Source of the DNA: Streptomyces sp. KMM 9044
Lineage (GTDB): Bacteria > Actinomycetota > Actinomycetes > Streptomycetales > Streptomycetaceae
Assembly: GCF_024701375.2 (NCBI RefSeq)
Contig: NZ_CP113910.1
Location: 5,394,001-5,458,000, forward strand
Length of the DNA stretch: 64,000 nucleotides
Direction of reading: 5' to 3'
Both the position numbers and the translations under genes were made by a program. Shown piece after piece: positions 17,045-27,421 of this stretch; positions within the stretch are counted from its first letter, which is position 1, and each line of letters opens with the position of its first letter. The notes beneath the pieces were generated by a model. It saw only the letters and a program-made list of their open reading frames with translations. It did no database searches and was not told the origin of the DNA.

Positions 17045-18312
17045 GGCTGTTGCCTCTTCTTCCTGCCGTTCGCCAGGAAGGCCACGACGGCACCGGCGAC
17101 CAGGAGGGCCCCGAGGACCCACCAGACGCCGGACCCGGAGCCCGAGTCGTCCTTCCCCTTCGCGTCCTTCGCGTCCTTCTCGCCCTGCCCGCCGGAGGTG
17201 TCCGCAGCCTGCGCGGCCGGCCCGGTGGCGGTCAGCTGCTTCACCAGGTCCGTGCCGCCGAAGGCGCGCGGGTCGGTGCCGGTCGCGTGGGCGGCGAAGA
17301 TCAGCTGGGCGTAGGCGGCGGGACCGCTCCCGGCGGCCCAGTCGGCGGCGTTCTCCTCCAGCCAGGCCGCGGACTTCGCGGCCGGCCCGGTGGCGCCCTG
17401 CGCCGCGAGCGCGACCACCGCGTCGGCGGTGTTGCCGTAGTCCGGCTGGTCCTCGGCGCCGGGGAGCGAGGAGACGAGGTGGCCGTCCGCGGCGAGCGCC
17501 TCCGTGAGACGGGCGGCACCGTTGGCGGCGGCCTGCCCGGGCGTCCCGGCCTCCTCGCACGCGGTGTCGTCCGCCTCGTTCGACGTCTTGTCCGCGCCGG
17601 GCTCGACCACGAAGCCCGCGCCGAGGGAGCCGGTCACGCCCGCCGCGGTGGCGTCGGCGTCGGCGATCAGCTCACCCTTCTTGTCCGGCTGGAAGGCGAA
17701 GGCACCCGCGCCGTCGTCCTTGCCCGCGCCCTCGGTGTCGCACGGTATCGCCAGCGTCAGCAGGGCGTCGTAGGGGGACTTGCCGTCCTTGACCACCCCG
17801 GCCGGCCTCTCGCCCGCCGCGGCGAGCGCGCCGACCACGACGGACGTGGAGTTGGCGTCGCTGGCCCCGCCCGCCGTGTAGCCCCAGCCGCCGTCCTCGT
17901 TCTGCACGGACTTCAGCCAGTCGACGGCCTTGCCGGTGACGGCGTCGTGCCCGCCGAGCGCGGCGAGGGCCTGCACGGCGGCGGCGGTCTGGTTGGTGTC
18001 GACCATGGTCCCGGCGTCGCACGCCGTGCCGGGGTCGGCGCGGAACGGGGCGAAGGAGCCGTCGGCGCACTGCTGGCCGGCCAGCCAGTCGACGGCCGCC
18101 TTCGGCGGCTCGACGCCCACCGTGTCCTGGGCGAGCAGGGCCAGCGACTGGCGCCACACGCCGTCGTACTGCGGGTCGCTCTGCCCGTACAGGGCGGAGG
18201 GCAGGGCCTGCCGGGACGGCGAGGGGGACGGGGACGGGTCGGCGGAGGCCGGTGCGGCGGCGCCGATCACGGCGACGGCGGCCAGGGCCGCTGCGCTGCT
18301 GCGGACGTTCAT
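17041..18312 (-). CDS. Anchored surface protein with prenyltransferase/squalene-cyclase-type alpha-toroid repeats
   Basis: 423 residues. Signal peptide (about 1-24), a long outside domain, and a C-terminal membrane helix with a basic tail (NGRKKRQQP); no LPxTG. Repeats such as WLAGQQCADGSFAPF and WLKSVQNEDGGWGYT are QW-type toroid repeats, the same fold class as the large domain of intrinsic factor and transcobalamin. It lacks the catalytic DxDD of cyclases as far as I can see. It is first in an operon with an ECF transporter behind a cobalamin riboswitch, so I infer a surface cobalamin-binding protein. ATG 18312; GGGAGAGG is about 12 bases upstream. Confidence 0.78.
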   Translation of the reverse strand: MNVRSSAAALAAVAVIGAAAPASADPSPSPSPSRQALPSALYGQSDPQYDGVWRQSLALLAQDTVGVEPPKAAVDWLAGQQCADGSFAPFRADPGTACDAGTMVDTNQTAAAVQALAALGGHDAVTGKAVDWLKSVQNEDGGWGYTAGGASDANSTSVVVGALAAAGERPAGVVKDGKSPYDALLTLAIPCDTEGAGKDDGAGAFAFQPDKKGELIADADATAAGVTGSLGAGFVVEPGADKTSNEADDTACEEAGTPGQAAANGAARLTEALAADGHLVSSLPGAEDQPDYGNTADAVVALAAQGATGPAAKSAAWLEENAADWAAGSGPAAYAQLIFAAHATGTDPRAFGGTDLVKQLTATGPAAQAADTSGGQGEKDAKDAKGKDDSGSGSGVWWVLGALLVAGAVVAFLANGRKKRQQP

Positions 18313-18419
18313 GATCGGCGGGTGCCTCTCCCTGTGGGGGAGCCGGGCAGCACGGGACACCCCGGCGGCTCGGCTCCGTATACCTCGACGGTGCCGCGCA
18401 CCGGCGGACCGCCGGACGC

Positions 18420-18556
18420 GTGAGCCGGTCACTTTCCGCCCGGGGCATTCCGGCTCGCCGCCTCGGCGGACGGCTCACGGCTGCGGGTCAGCGCCGGAAT
18501 TGCACCGGCTTCCCCCTGTACGGGTGTGATGACGACGTCGCCACTGTACCCGCCCG
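18420..18556 (-). promoter_or_regulatory. Cobalamin (B12) riboswitch
   Basis: On the minus strand the conserved core is plain: GGGGAAGCCGGTGC, AATTCCGGCGC, TGACCCGCAGCCGTGAG (18472-18515), matching the AdoCbl riboswitch core of family RF00174 type. A B12-box-like GAGCCGGAATGCCCCGGGCGG-type stretch follows at 18437-18458. It ends about 108 bases before the first gene of the ECF operon. It should repress the operon when the vitamin is abundant. Outer boundaries are approximate. Confidence 0.88.
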
Positions 18557-18626
18557 TAGGAAAGCGGTCAGGAGCGGCCCGAAGAGGGTGGCCGGGGTCA
18601 CCGGCGGCGTAGGTCGCCGCTCACGC

Positions 18627-18663
18627 CGCCGGCCCGCCCCCGTGGGCTCGGGGCGGGCCGGCG
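18627..18663. terminator. GC-rich hairpin after the xylanase gene
   Basis: Perfect 14-base stem, CGCCGGCCCGCCCC with GGGGCGGGCCGGCG, and a 9-base loop. It sits 38 bases past the xylanase stop and upstream of the riboswitch promoter. Confidence 0.75.
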
Positions 18664-18701
18664 GGTCTGCCTGTGGTGCCTGTGGTGCAGGGAGGGAGCG
18701 G

Positions 18702-20240
<1,539 letters not shown>

Positions 20241-20319
20241 TCAACCGTCCGCGCGCAACTGGAGTGCGGATGGCCGAAGGGTGACGGGTGCGGAGCGAAG
20301 GCAGGTGTATCGGTCCAGC

Positions 20320-20355
20320 GTCGAAAGTTTCGACGTTCTCAGTCGAAATCCTTCG
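20320..20355. promoter_or_regulatory. CGAAA-N-TTTCG palindrome pair, probable xylanase operator
   Basis: GTCGAAAGTTTCGAC (20320-20334) is a perfect 7-1-7 palindrome, followed by a looser CGAAATCCTTCG at 20344-20355. Palindromes of the CGAA-N-TTCG type have been described before xylanolytic genes of streptomycetes as repressor sites. It overlaps the end of the TetR gene and lies about 250 bases from the xylanase start. Confidence 0.5.
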
Positions 20356-20956
20356 CTGCCGTCAGGTCGATCAGACGGCACACCGTCTCTATGTCGATCT
20401 TGACCTGGGCGATGGAGGCCCGCCCCGACAGCCAGGTGATGAGCGCCGAGTGCCACGTGTGCTCGATGACGCGGACCGTCGAGAGCTGCTCCGGCGTGGG
20501 ATCCTCGAGCCCCATGGAGTCCAGGATGATCATCGTCGTCTGACGGGAGACCTGGTCGACCTCCGGACTCACGCTGCGGTCCGCGAACGTCAGGGCGCGC
20601 ACCATCGCGTCGGCCAGCTGCGGCTCGCGCTGGAGCGCGTGAAAGGCCCGCATCAGGGTCTCGGCGACCCGTTCGGCGGCCGTCTCGCCCGCCGGAGGCC
20701 TCTTTCGCAGGGTGCCGTGCATGTGCTCCAGCTGGTCCTGCATCGTGGCCACCAGCAGATGGATCTTGGATGGGAAGTACCGGTACAGCGTGCCCAGCGC
20801 CACCTGTGAGGACTCCGCGACCTCGCGCATCTGCACCGCGTCGAAACCGCCCCGGCCGGCCAGCTGGGCGCTCGCGCGCAGGATGCGGCGCCTGCGCGCC
20901 TCCTGCTGCTCGGTCAGGGGTGAGGCAGGGGAGGTTCGAGTGGTGCCGGCTTCCAT
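20339..20956 (-). CDS. TetR-family regulator, KstR-like
   Basis: 205 residues. The DNA-binding part, RRRRILRASAQLAGRGGFDA followed by VALGTLYRYFPSKIHLLVA, closely resembles KstR, the mycobacterial repressor of cholesterol-catabolism genes, as does the ligand domain's length. Start ATG 20956 was chosen because the KstR-like coding begins soon after it; the open frame reaches 21181. A 14-base site matching the KstR operator pattern lies between it and the divergent glycosyltransferase operon, so it probably controls that operon and itself. The ligand may be an acyl-CoA or isoprenoid-derived thioester (inference). Confidence 0.82.
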   Translation of the reverse strand: MEAGTTRTSPASPLTEQQEARRRRILRASAQLAGRGGFDAVQMREVAESSQVALGTLYRYFPSKIHLLVATMQDQLEHMHGTLRKRPPAGETAAERVAETLMRAFHALQREPQLADAMVRALTFADRSVSPEVDQVSRQTTMIILDSMGLEDPTPEQLSTVRVIEHTWHSALITWLSGRASIAQVKIDIETVCRLIDLTAAKDFD

Positions 20957-21159
20957 CTTCGCCGCCTTGTTCGCCTTGTGGGTCCTGGCCGGTTCATCCG
21001 GCTCCGCCGCCCGGCCGCCTTGCCCCTGCGGGCTTCTGCGGGCATGGGCCCCGTTCCGTGACCGTCGGTGAGGGTTGGTGATCGGACAGCATGGCACGCA
21101 TCCCGCCGTGGCGTGAATCACCTGATCCACTGCCCGCCGCGTCCTTACCTGCCGGTAGA

Positions 21160-21174
21160 TTCGGAGCCTCCGAA
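21160..21174. promoter_or_regulatory. 15-base palindrome in divergent promoter region
   Basis: TTCGGAGCCTCCGAA is a perfect 7-1-7 palindrome, 10 bases before the KstR-like box. It might be a second operator or a promoter-proximal element. Confidence 0.35.
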
Positions 21175-21184
21175 CGATCAACTC

Positions 21185-21198
21185 TGTAACTTGTTCTA
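21185..21198. promoter_or_regulatory. KstR-type operator (TNNAACNNGTTNNA)
   Basis: TGTAACTTGTTCTA fits the published 14-base KstR consensus at every fixed position. It lies 54 bases before the glycosyltransferase start and in the divergent region shared with the KstR-like regulator gene. Confidence 0.65.
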
Positions 21199-21252
21199 GG
21201 TTAGCGTCCCGACGTACAGTCGCGGGACCATGCAGGGAGAAGGGGGCCCAGA

Positions 21253-22686
21253 GTGACCGCTGAGGCCAGTCGGACCGGGCTCTCGCAGGGCCCGGCCTCC
21301 GATGACTTGCGACCGCTCCGCATCGCGCTCCTCACCTACAAGGGGAACCCGTTCTGCGGCGGGCAGGGCGTCTACGTCCGTCACCTCTCCCGTGAGCTCG
21401 CCCGCCTCGGACACCGGGTCGAGGTCATCGGCGCCCAGCCGTACCCCGTCCTCGACGAGGGCTACGACGGGCTGAGCCTGACCGAGCTGCCCAGCCTCGA
21501 CCTCTACCGCCAGCCGGACCCCTTCCGCACACCCGGCCGCGGCGAGTACCGCGACTGGATCGACGCGCTCGAGGTCTCCACGATGCGGACCGGCGGCTTC
21601 CCCGAACCGCTGACCTTCTCGCTGCGCGCCCGCCGTCATCTGCGGGCCCGGCGGGGCGACTTCGACGTCGTCCACGACAACCAGACGCTCGGCTACGGCC
21701 TGCTCGGCGACGTCGGCGCGCCCCTGGTGACCACGATCCACCACCCCATCACCGTCGACCGGCAGCTGGAACTGGACGCGGCGGGAAGCAGACGCCGGCG
21801 CGCGTCGGTGCGCCGCTGGTACGCGTTCACCACCATGCAGAAGCGGGTCGCCCGCCGTCTGCCCTCCGTGCTCACCGTCTCCGGCACCTCCCGTGACGAG
21901 ATCGTCGACCATCTGGGCGTCCGGCAGGACCGCATCCACGTCGTCCACATCGGCGCCGACACCGACCTGTTCTCGCCGGACGCGTCGGTGCCCGTCGTGC
22001 CGGGCCGGATCGTGACGACGTCCAGCGCGGACGTGCCGCTCAAGGGACTGGTCTTCCTCGTCGAGGCGCTGGCGAAGGTCCGCGCCGAACAGCCCGGGGC
22101 GCACCTGGTCGTCGTCGGCAAGCGCCCCGTCAAGGGGCCCGTCACGCAGGCCATGGAGCGGCACGGGCTCGGCGACGCCGTCGATTTCGTCAAGGGCATC
22201 TCGGACGCGGAACTGGTCGACGTCGTGCGCTCCGCCCAGGTCGCCTGCGTACCGTCGCTGTACGAGGGCTTCTCGCTGCCGGCCGCCGAGGCCATGGCCA
22301 CCGGCACCCCGCTGCTCGCCACGACCGGCGGCGCGATCCCGGAGGTCGCCGGCCGTGACGGCGAGACCTGCCTGGCGGTCCCGCCCGGTGACGCACAGGC
22401 GCTGGCCGTCGGACTGAACCGGCTGCTCGGCGACCCGGAGTTGCGCGCCCGTCTCGGCGCGGCCGGACGGGAACGGGTGCTGCGGCACTTCACCTGGGCC
22501 CGCGCGGCCGAAGGCACGGTGGCCCGCTACCGCGAGGCGATGGCCCGCGCCGGGGCCGCAGCCGGGGGCGTCGGGCCCGGTCCTGTCGTCGCCGGTCCCG
22601 ACGCCGGCCCGGCGCCCGGGGCCGCTCGGACGCCCGTCGCAGAAGAATCCGTCACCTCCGACCGTGAAAGCAGGGCCACGTGCTGA
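21253..22686 (+). CDS. Family 4 glycosyltransferase
   Basis: 477 residues. GT-B fold: an N-terminal domain with GGQGVYVRHLSRELA (the glycine-rich acceptor loop), and a C-terminal GT4 nucleotide-sugar domain with SLYEGFSLPAAEAMATGTP near 335-352, including the EX7E pair. It adds a sugar from a nucleotide donor to an unknown acceptor. The last 50 residues are a Pro/Ala/Gly tail that overlaps the next gene. GTG 21253 with AAGGGGG upstream. It forms an operon with the next two genes. Confidence 0.88.
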   Translation: MTAEASRTGLSQGPASDDLRPLRIALLTYKGNPFCGGQGVYVRHLSRELARLGHRVEVIGAQPYPVLDEGYDGLSLTELPSLDLYRQPDPFRTPGRGEYRDWIDALEVSTMRTGGFPEPLTFSLRARRHLRARRGDFDVVHDNQTLGYGLLGDVGAPLVTTIHHPITVDRQLELDAAGSRRRRASVRRWYAFTTMQKRVARRLPSVLTVSGTSRDEIVDHLGVRQDRIHVVHIGADTDLFSPDASVPVVPGRIVTTSSADVPLKGLVFLVEALAKVRAEQPGAHLVVVGKRPVKGPVTQAMERHGLGDAVDFVKGISDAELVDVVRSAQVACVPSLYEGFSLPAAEAMATGTPLLATTGGAIPEVAGRDGETCLAVPPGDAQALAVGLNRLLGDPELRARLGAAGRERVLRHFTWARAAEGTVARYREAMARAGAAAGGVGPGPVVAGPDAGPAPGAARTPVAEESVTSDRESRATC

Positions 22687-23450
22687 CCGTCGACTTCTCC
22701 CGGTTCCCGCTCGCCCCGGGCGACCGTGTCCTGGACCTCGGATGCGGTGCCGGCCGGCACGCGTTCGAGTGCTACCGGCGTGGGGCGCAGGTCGTGGCGC
22801 TGGACCGGAACGGCGAGGAGATCCGCGAGGTCGCCCAGTGGTTCGCCGCGATGAAGGAGGCCGGGGAGGCGCCCGCCGGGGCCACCGCCACGGCGATGGA
22901 GGGCGACGCCCTCGCCCTGCCCTTCCCCGACGAGTCCTTCGACGTCGTGATCATCTCCGAGGTCATGGAGCACATCCCCGACGACAAGGGCGTCCTCGCC
23001 GAGATGGTCCGCGTGCTCAGGCCCGGCGGCCGCATCGCGGTCACCGTGCCGCGCTACGGGCCCGAGAAGGTGTGCTGGACCCTGTCCGACGCCTACCACG
23101 AGGTCGAGGGCGGCCACATCCGCATCTACAGGGCCGACCAACTGCTGGCCAGGATGCGCGAGGCCGGCCTGCGCCCCTACGGCACCCACCACGCGCACGC
23201 GCTGCACGCGCCGTACTGGTGGCTCAAGTGCGCCTTCGGCGTGGACAACGACAAGGCGCTGCCGGTGCGCGCATACCACAAGCTGCTGGTCTGGGACATC
23301 ATGAAGAAGCCGCTGGCGACCCGCCTCGCGGAGCGGACCCTGAACCCGGTGATGGGCAAGAGCTTCGTGGCGTACGCGACCAAGCCGCACCTGCCGCGCG
23401 CCGACGCCACGACGGCCGCCACCGCCGACGCCGGAACGGCCACCTCGTGA
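22680..23450 (+). CDS. Class I SAM-dependent methyltransferase
   Basis: 256 residues. Motif I VLDLGCGAGRHAFE is near residue 17; ALDRN follows; DALALPFPDESFDVVIISEVMEHIPD spans motifs II-III of the Methyltransf_11 type. The C-terminal half has a distinctive YWWLKCAFGVDN stretch found in the homologues that sit next to GT4 genes. It overlaps the glycosyltransferase stop by seven bases (GTGCTGA) and is overlapped by the next gene, so the three proteins are probably made in fixed ratio. Substrate unknown, perhaps the glycosylated product. Confidence 0.85.
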   Translation: MLTVDFSRFPLAPGDRVLDLGCGAGRHAFECYRRGAQVVALDRNGEEIREVAQWFAAMKEAGEAPAGATATAMEGDALALPFPDESFDVVIISEVMEHIPDDKGVLAEMVRVLRPGGRIAVTVPRYGPEKVCWTLSDAYHEVEGGHIRIYRADQLLARMREAGLRPYGTHHAHALHAPYWWLKCAFGVDNDKALPVRAYHKLLVWDIMKKPLATRLAERTLNPVMGKSFVAYATKPHLPRADATTAATADAGTATS

Positions 23451-24523
23451 CGACCCCCCGGACAGAACACCTCGTCCTGCCCGGGGTCCTCACCGCCGAG
23501 CAGGCCGCCGACACCGTCGCCGGCATCCTCGCCGTGCAGCGTGAGGACGGGGCCATCCCGTGGTTCAGGGGTCACCACCTCGACCCGTGGGACCACGTCG
23601 AGGCCGCGATGGCACTGGACGCCGCGGGCGCCCACGAGGCCGCCGAGCAGGCCTATCTGTGGCTGGCCGGACACCAGTTGCCGGACGGGTCCTGGTACGC
23701 GGCGTACGCCGACGGTGACCCGGACGACGTCACCGACCGGGGGCGGGAGACCAACTTCGTCGCCTATGTCGCCGTCGGGGTCTGGCATCACTACCTCTCC
23801 ACCGGCGACGACCCCTTCCTGGACCGTCTGTGGCCCACCGTGTACGCGGCCGTGGAATGGGTGCTGCGGCTGCAGCGGCCCGGCGGACAGATCGGCTGGC
23901 GGCGCGACGACGACGGCACGCCCACCACGGACGCGCTGCTCACCGGCTGCTCCTCCGTCCACCACGCGCTGCGCTGCGCCCTCGCCATCGCCGAGCAACG
24001 GGAAGAGCCGCAGCCGGACTGGGAGCTGGCGGCCGGCGCGCTCCGGCACGCGATCCGCCACCACCCGGAGCGGTTCCTCGACAAGGACCGCTACTCGATG
24101 GACTGGTACTACCCCGTGCTGGGCGGAGCCCTCACCGACGCCGAGGCCAAGGAGCGGATCGAGGAGGGCTGGGACCGCTTCGTCGTCCCCGGGCTCGGGG
24201 TCCGCTGCGTGGCCCCCAACCCGTGGGTGACCGGCGGTGAGTCGGCCGAACTCGCCCTGGCTCTCTGGGTGATGGGCGAGTCCGACCGTGCGCTGGAGGT
24301 GCTCCAGTCCATCCAGCACCTGCGCGATCCGAAGAGCGGTCTGTACTGGACGGGGTACGTCTTCGACGACGAGGCGCTCTGGCCGGTCGAGCTGACGTCC
24401 TGGACGGCCGGCTCACTGCTGCTGGCCGTCGCCGCGCTCGGCGGCCATGAGGCCACCTGCGCCGTCTTCGGCGGCGACCGCCTCCCCAGGGGCCTCGCCC
24501 CCGACTGCTGCCCCCTGGCCTGA
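23447..24523 (+). CDS. Prenyltransferase-like alpha/alpha-barrel protein
   Basis: 358 residues, starting in a GTGA overlap. It has several DGxxxW-like helices (QREDGAIPWF, LPDGSWYAAY, WVTGGESAELALALW) and looks like an alpha/alpha-toroid related to prenyltransferase or glycoside hydrolase-type barrels. No DxDD cyclase motif. The third gene of the operon with GT4 and methyltransferase, possibly acting on an isoprenoid-linked or surface glycolipid. Exact reaction unknown. Confidence 0.7.
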   Translation: MTTPRTEHLVLPGVLTAEQAADTVAGILAVQREDGAIPWFRGHHLDPWDHVEAAMALDAAGAHEAAEQAYLWLAGHQLPDGSWYAAYADGDPDDVTDRGRETNFVAYVAVGVWHHYLSTGDDPFLDRLWPTVYAAVEWVLRLQRPGGQIGWRRDDDGTPTTDALLTGCSSVHHALRCALAIAEQREEPQPDWELAAGALRHAIRHHPERFLDKDRYSMDWYYPVLGGALTDAEAKERIEEGWDRFVVPGLGVRCVAPNPWVTGGESAELALALWVMGESDRALEVLQSIQHLRDPKSGLYWTGYVFDDEALWPVELTSWTAGSLLLAVAALGGHEATCAVFGGDRLPRGLAPDCCPLA

Positions 24524-24627
24524 GCGGTACGGCCGCCGGGGGACGAGCCGGCCCGATGCTGCGGCCGGGGGCCGGTCCGTCAAGCGTTCGGCTCCGACCC
24601 GTAGCCGGTGGTGACGCCGGGTGTCCG

Positions 24628-25531
24628 TCAGAGCCGGAGGACGCGGTGACGGAGGAGGCCGAGTCTGGCGCGTCCGTGTATCTGTCTCATGATCCTTTTG
24701 GTGCGGGTGCTGACGCCTTCGGTGCGGCCGTTGTGGTGGGGCAAGGCGAGGCCGGCGTGCACGGCAGGCCGGTCGGTTTCGCGGCCGTTGGTGAAGCTGC
24801 GCAGGTGGGGCAGGTCGACGGCGCGGGCGGTGGTGATCCATCCGGTGAGTTTCACGTCGTTGCCCTCGCCCGGCGGCCTCGGCACCAGGATGTTCGCGCG
24901 GCCGGGGCTCCAGGGCGGCCCTCTTTCGGCCGGGCGGGACCGCGACGCGTCGGCCGGTCCCGGCGCCGTGGCGATCGTGGCGCGGCGGTGGCGGCGGCGC
25001 GGGGCGAAGTCGTCCACGCCGATCACTTGTGGGACCGCGGGTTGTGGTGGCAGCGGGTGGTGCAGCGCGGTGCTGGGGGAAACGGGTACGGCCGGCAGGC
25101 CGGAGAGGTGTGCGCCGGTCCGGCCGCACACCTCCCGTGCCGCCGGGGATGTCTGCCGGGCAGGCCGCACCGTGCGGCGTCGACGGTGCTCCAGCAGTCC
25201 GGGAATCCGCTCGTGGAGGGTCTGCCGTCGGCGGCCCGGGACCGGACAGACCGACCGCTGAACGTGCAGGTGGGACCGGCGGAGAATAAGTAGCGTGTTC
25301 CACAAGGTCACATTGCTGGCCGGATCGCCACAAGGCGCAGTAAGCAGGTCACTTGTTCATCGACGGGTCCGTGGCCGTCGACCGGCACGTCCGTCGTACC
25401 GGGCGCGGTACCGCCGCCTCCCGGGTGCGAGACGTGACCACCACCGCGTCACCATCGTCCGCCGCGTCCTCGACGACCAGCACCGACAGCCCGGGAAAGG
25501 CCGTATCGGCAAGGGGGCCGACATCCATCAC
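24628..25531 (-). pseudogene. Decayed ISL3-family transposase
   Basis: Fragments in two or more frames match ISL3 transposases in order. An N-terminal piece (25349-25531, FPGLSVLVVEDAADDGDAVV) lacks the zinc cysteines that should follow. Then come VQRSVCPVPGRRRQTLHERI, the first catalytic Asp region IGVDDFAPRRRHR, and the C-terminal TEGVSTRTKRIMRQIHGRAR. The central part with the second catalytic Asp is missing. It is inactive. No clean terminal repeats were seen in 24524-25640, and no other gene is supported there. Confidence 0.7.
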
Positions 25532-25724
25532 ATGATCGGGACCGAGGACGGCTGCCCGGCGTCACCACCGACTACGGGCCGGAGCCGACCGTTGTGCGGT
25601 CCCCGACCGACGGCGTCGACTCCCGTGTCGTTTCGTGATCTGTGCGGTGGATGCGTCAGCGAGCCGTCGCCGGTGGCCGGCGCGCCGGGCTGCGGGCCGT
25701 GGGGTCAAGTGCGCCCGCCGGCGG

Positions 25725-26582
25725 CTATCCAGGGGTGCCGTCTTCGGCCAGGGCTTGGGTGCCGATGACGCCGAGGAGCTTGAGCTGGTCGGCGGCGTCG
25801 CTACCGGAGGCGGCGGTATAGGCGACGATGCGCAGATCGCTGCCGGGAGCAGTGAGCAGGTCGCAGTCGAGGACAAGTGTTCCCATAACAGGGTGGTGGA
25901 CGGTCTTGGTGTGCGTCTCGTGGACGCCCACGATCCCGGTGTCCCACAGGACCGCGAAGCCGGTGCTGATGGCCCGCAGGTCCTTGACCAGAGAGCGCAG
26001 GCCGGCATCGGCGGGGTAGCGGGCGGTCGCCGCCCTGAGGTCGGCGACCACGGCCGCCTCGAACCGGGCCTCCTGCTCGGGGGTGTGGCTGACCCGGCCC
26101 GGCAGACCGGCGAAATGCCGCCAGGCGATGTTGCGCTCGCGTCCGCGCAGCGCGGACGCGTCCCCGAGCAGGGCGGCCCACAAGGGGTTCCACAGGACCA
26201 GGTTCCAGGCCGCGTCATACACGCTCAGCGGTGCGCCGTCCAGCTGATCGAGCACCCTGCGGACTCCTGGTGGGATGTGTGCCGACACCTGCCCGGGGCC
26301 CGGTGGCGACTGGCCCGCGAGGAGATACAGGTGTTCGCGCTCGGCCGCCGACAGCCGCAGGGCACGGGCCAGCGCGGACAGGACCTGCTCCGACGGGGAG
26401 GTGGCCCGGCCCTGCTCCAGGCGGACGATGTAGTCCACCGACAGACTGGCGAGCTGCGCCAGTTCCTCGCGTCGCAGCCCGGCGGCCCGCCGTACTCCGC
26501 CGGTGGGCACTCCCACCGCGGTGGGGGCCGTACGGTCGCGCCAGCCGCGCAGCGCCCTGCCCAGTTCTCTGGATCCGCTCAC
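25725..26582 (-). CDS. XRE-family regulator with MmyB-like ligand domain
   Basis: 285 residues. N-terminal helix-turn-helix: RREELAQLASLSVDYIVRLE, then RALRLSAAEREHLYLLAG. The C-terminal part contains WNPLWAALLGD and FAVLWDTGIVGVHETHTKTV, typical of MmyB-like ligand-binding domains thought to bind lipid-like ligands. It is divergent from an SDR gene, the usual arrangement for this class, so it probably controls that gene. GTG 26582 with a GGGG ribosome site. Confidence 0.88.
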   Translation of the reverse strand: MSGSRELGRALRGWRDRTAPTAVGVPTGGVRRAAGLRREELAQLASLSVDYIVRLEQGRATSPSEQVLSALARALRLSAAEREHLYLLAGQSPPGPGQVSAHIPPGVRRVLDQLDGAPLSVYDAAWNLVLWNPLWAALLGDASALRGRERNIAWRHFAGLPGRVSHTPEQEARFEAAVVADLRAATARYPADAGLRSLVKDLRAISTGFAVLWDTGIVGVHETHTKTVHHPVMGTLVLDCDLLTAPGSDLRIVAYTAASGSDAADQLKLLGVIGTQALAEDGTPG

Positions 26583-26719
26583 GGCCCCATTATCCGGCCA
26601 CCGCGCCTGGACAGCCTGGTACTGGCAGTCCACAGGCAACGGCGGGCACTGTCTGTCCGTCCGCGGGGCGGGGAGGGTGCAGGCGTCACCACCTGAACCG
26701 ATCACCGGAGTGAACACCC

Positions 26720-27421
26720 ATGACCACCTCACTGATCACCGGAGCGAACAAGGGCCTCGGCTTCGAGACGGCCCGACGCCTGGTCGAGGCCGGGCACACC
26801 GTCTACGTCGGGGCGCGCGATGCCCACCGCGGCCGGGAGGCGGCCGCGCGGCTCGGCGCCCGCTTCGTTCAGCTCGACGTCACCGACGAGGATTCCGTCA
26901 AGGCTGCCGCCGAATTCGTCCGCGCGGACGCCGGCCGCCTCGACGTCCTGATCAACAACGCCGGGATCGCGGGCGCGCGCAAGCTCGGCCGGGTCGGCGA
27001 GGTCACCGGGGCCGACATGCTGACCACGTACGACACGAACGTCTTCGGCGTCGTGCGCGTCACGCACGCCTTCCTGCCGCTGTTGGAAGCGGGCGACGCC
27101 CCGGTCGTCGTCAACGTCAGCAGCGGTCTGGGCTCTCGGGCGGCGACCACCGACCCCAGCCGGGTGGAGTTCCAGGTGACGGTGCTGGACTACAACTCCT
27201 CCAAGACCGCGCTGGTCATGGTCACCTCGCAGTACGCCAAGGCGTACCCCACCATCCGGTTCAACGCCGTCGATCCCGGCTACACCGCCACCGACCTCAA
27301 CGGCCACCAGGGCACCCAGACCGCCGAAGAGGGCGCGGAGATCATCGTCCGTATGGCCTTGATCGGCGCCGACGGTCCGACCGGCGGCTTCTTCGACAAG
27401 ACCGGCCCGGCCGCCTGGTAA
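26720..27421 (+). CDS. Short-chain dehydrogenase/reductase
   Basis: 233 residues. TGANKGLG near 7-14 binds the cofactor, NNAGIAG is the NNAG motif, and the catalytic serines and YNSSK (Tyr-x-x-x-Lys) follow near 156-160. VDPGYTATDLN is the usual post-catalytic loop. Length and motifs fit a classical SDR using NADP(H), as suggested by the basic residue after the first strand (GARDAHRG). Substrate unknown. Divergent from the XRE regulator with 137 bases between starts. Confidence 0.92.
   Translation: MTTSLITGANKGLGFETARRLVEAGHTVYVGARDAHRGREAAARLGARFVQLDVTDEDSVKAAAEFVRADAGRLDVLINNAGIAGARKLGRVGEVTGADMLTTYDTNVFGVVRVTHAFLPLLEAGDAPVVVNVSSGLGSRAATTDPSRVEFQVTVLDYNSSKTALVMVTSQYAKAYPTIRFNAVDPGYTATDLNGHQGTQTAEEGAEIIVRMALIGADGPTGGFFDKTGPAAW

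Noticed and set aside
24556..25293. Plus-strand open frame of 245 codons
   Set aside because: It is antisense to the ISL3 transposase relic, which has recognisable motifs.
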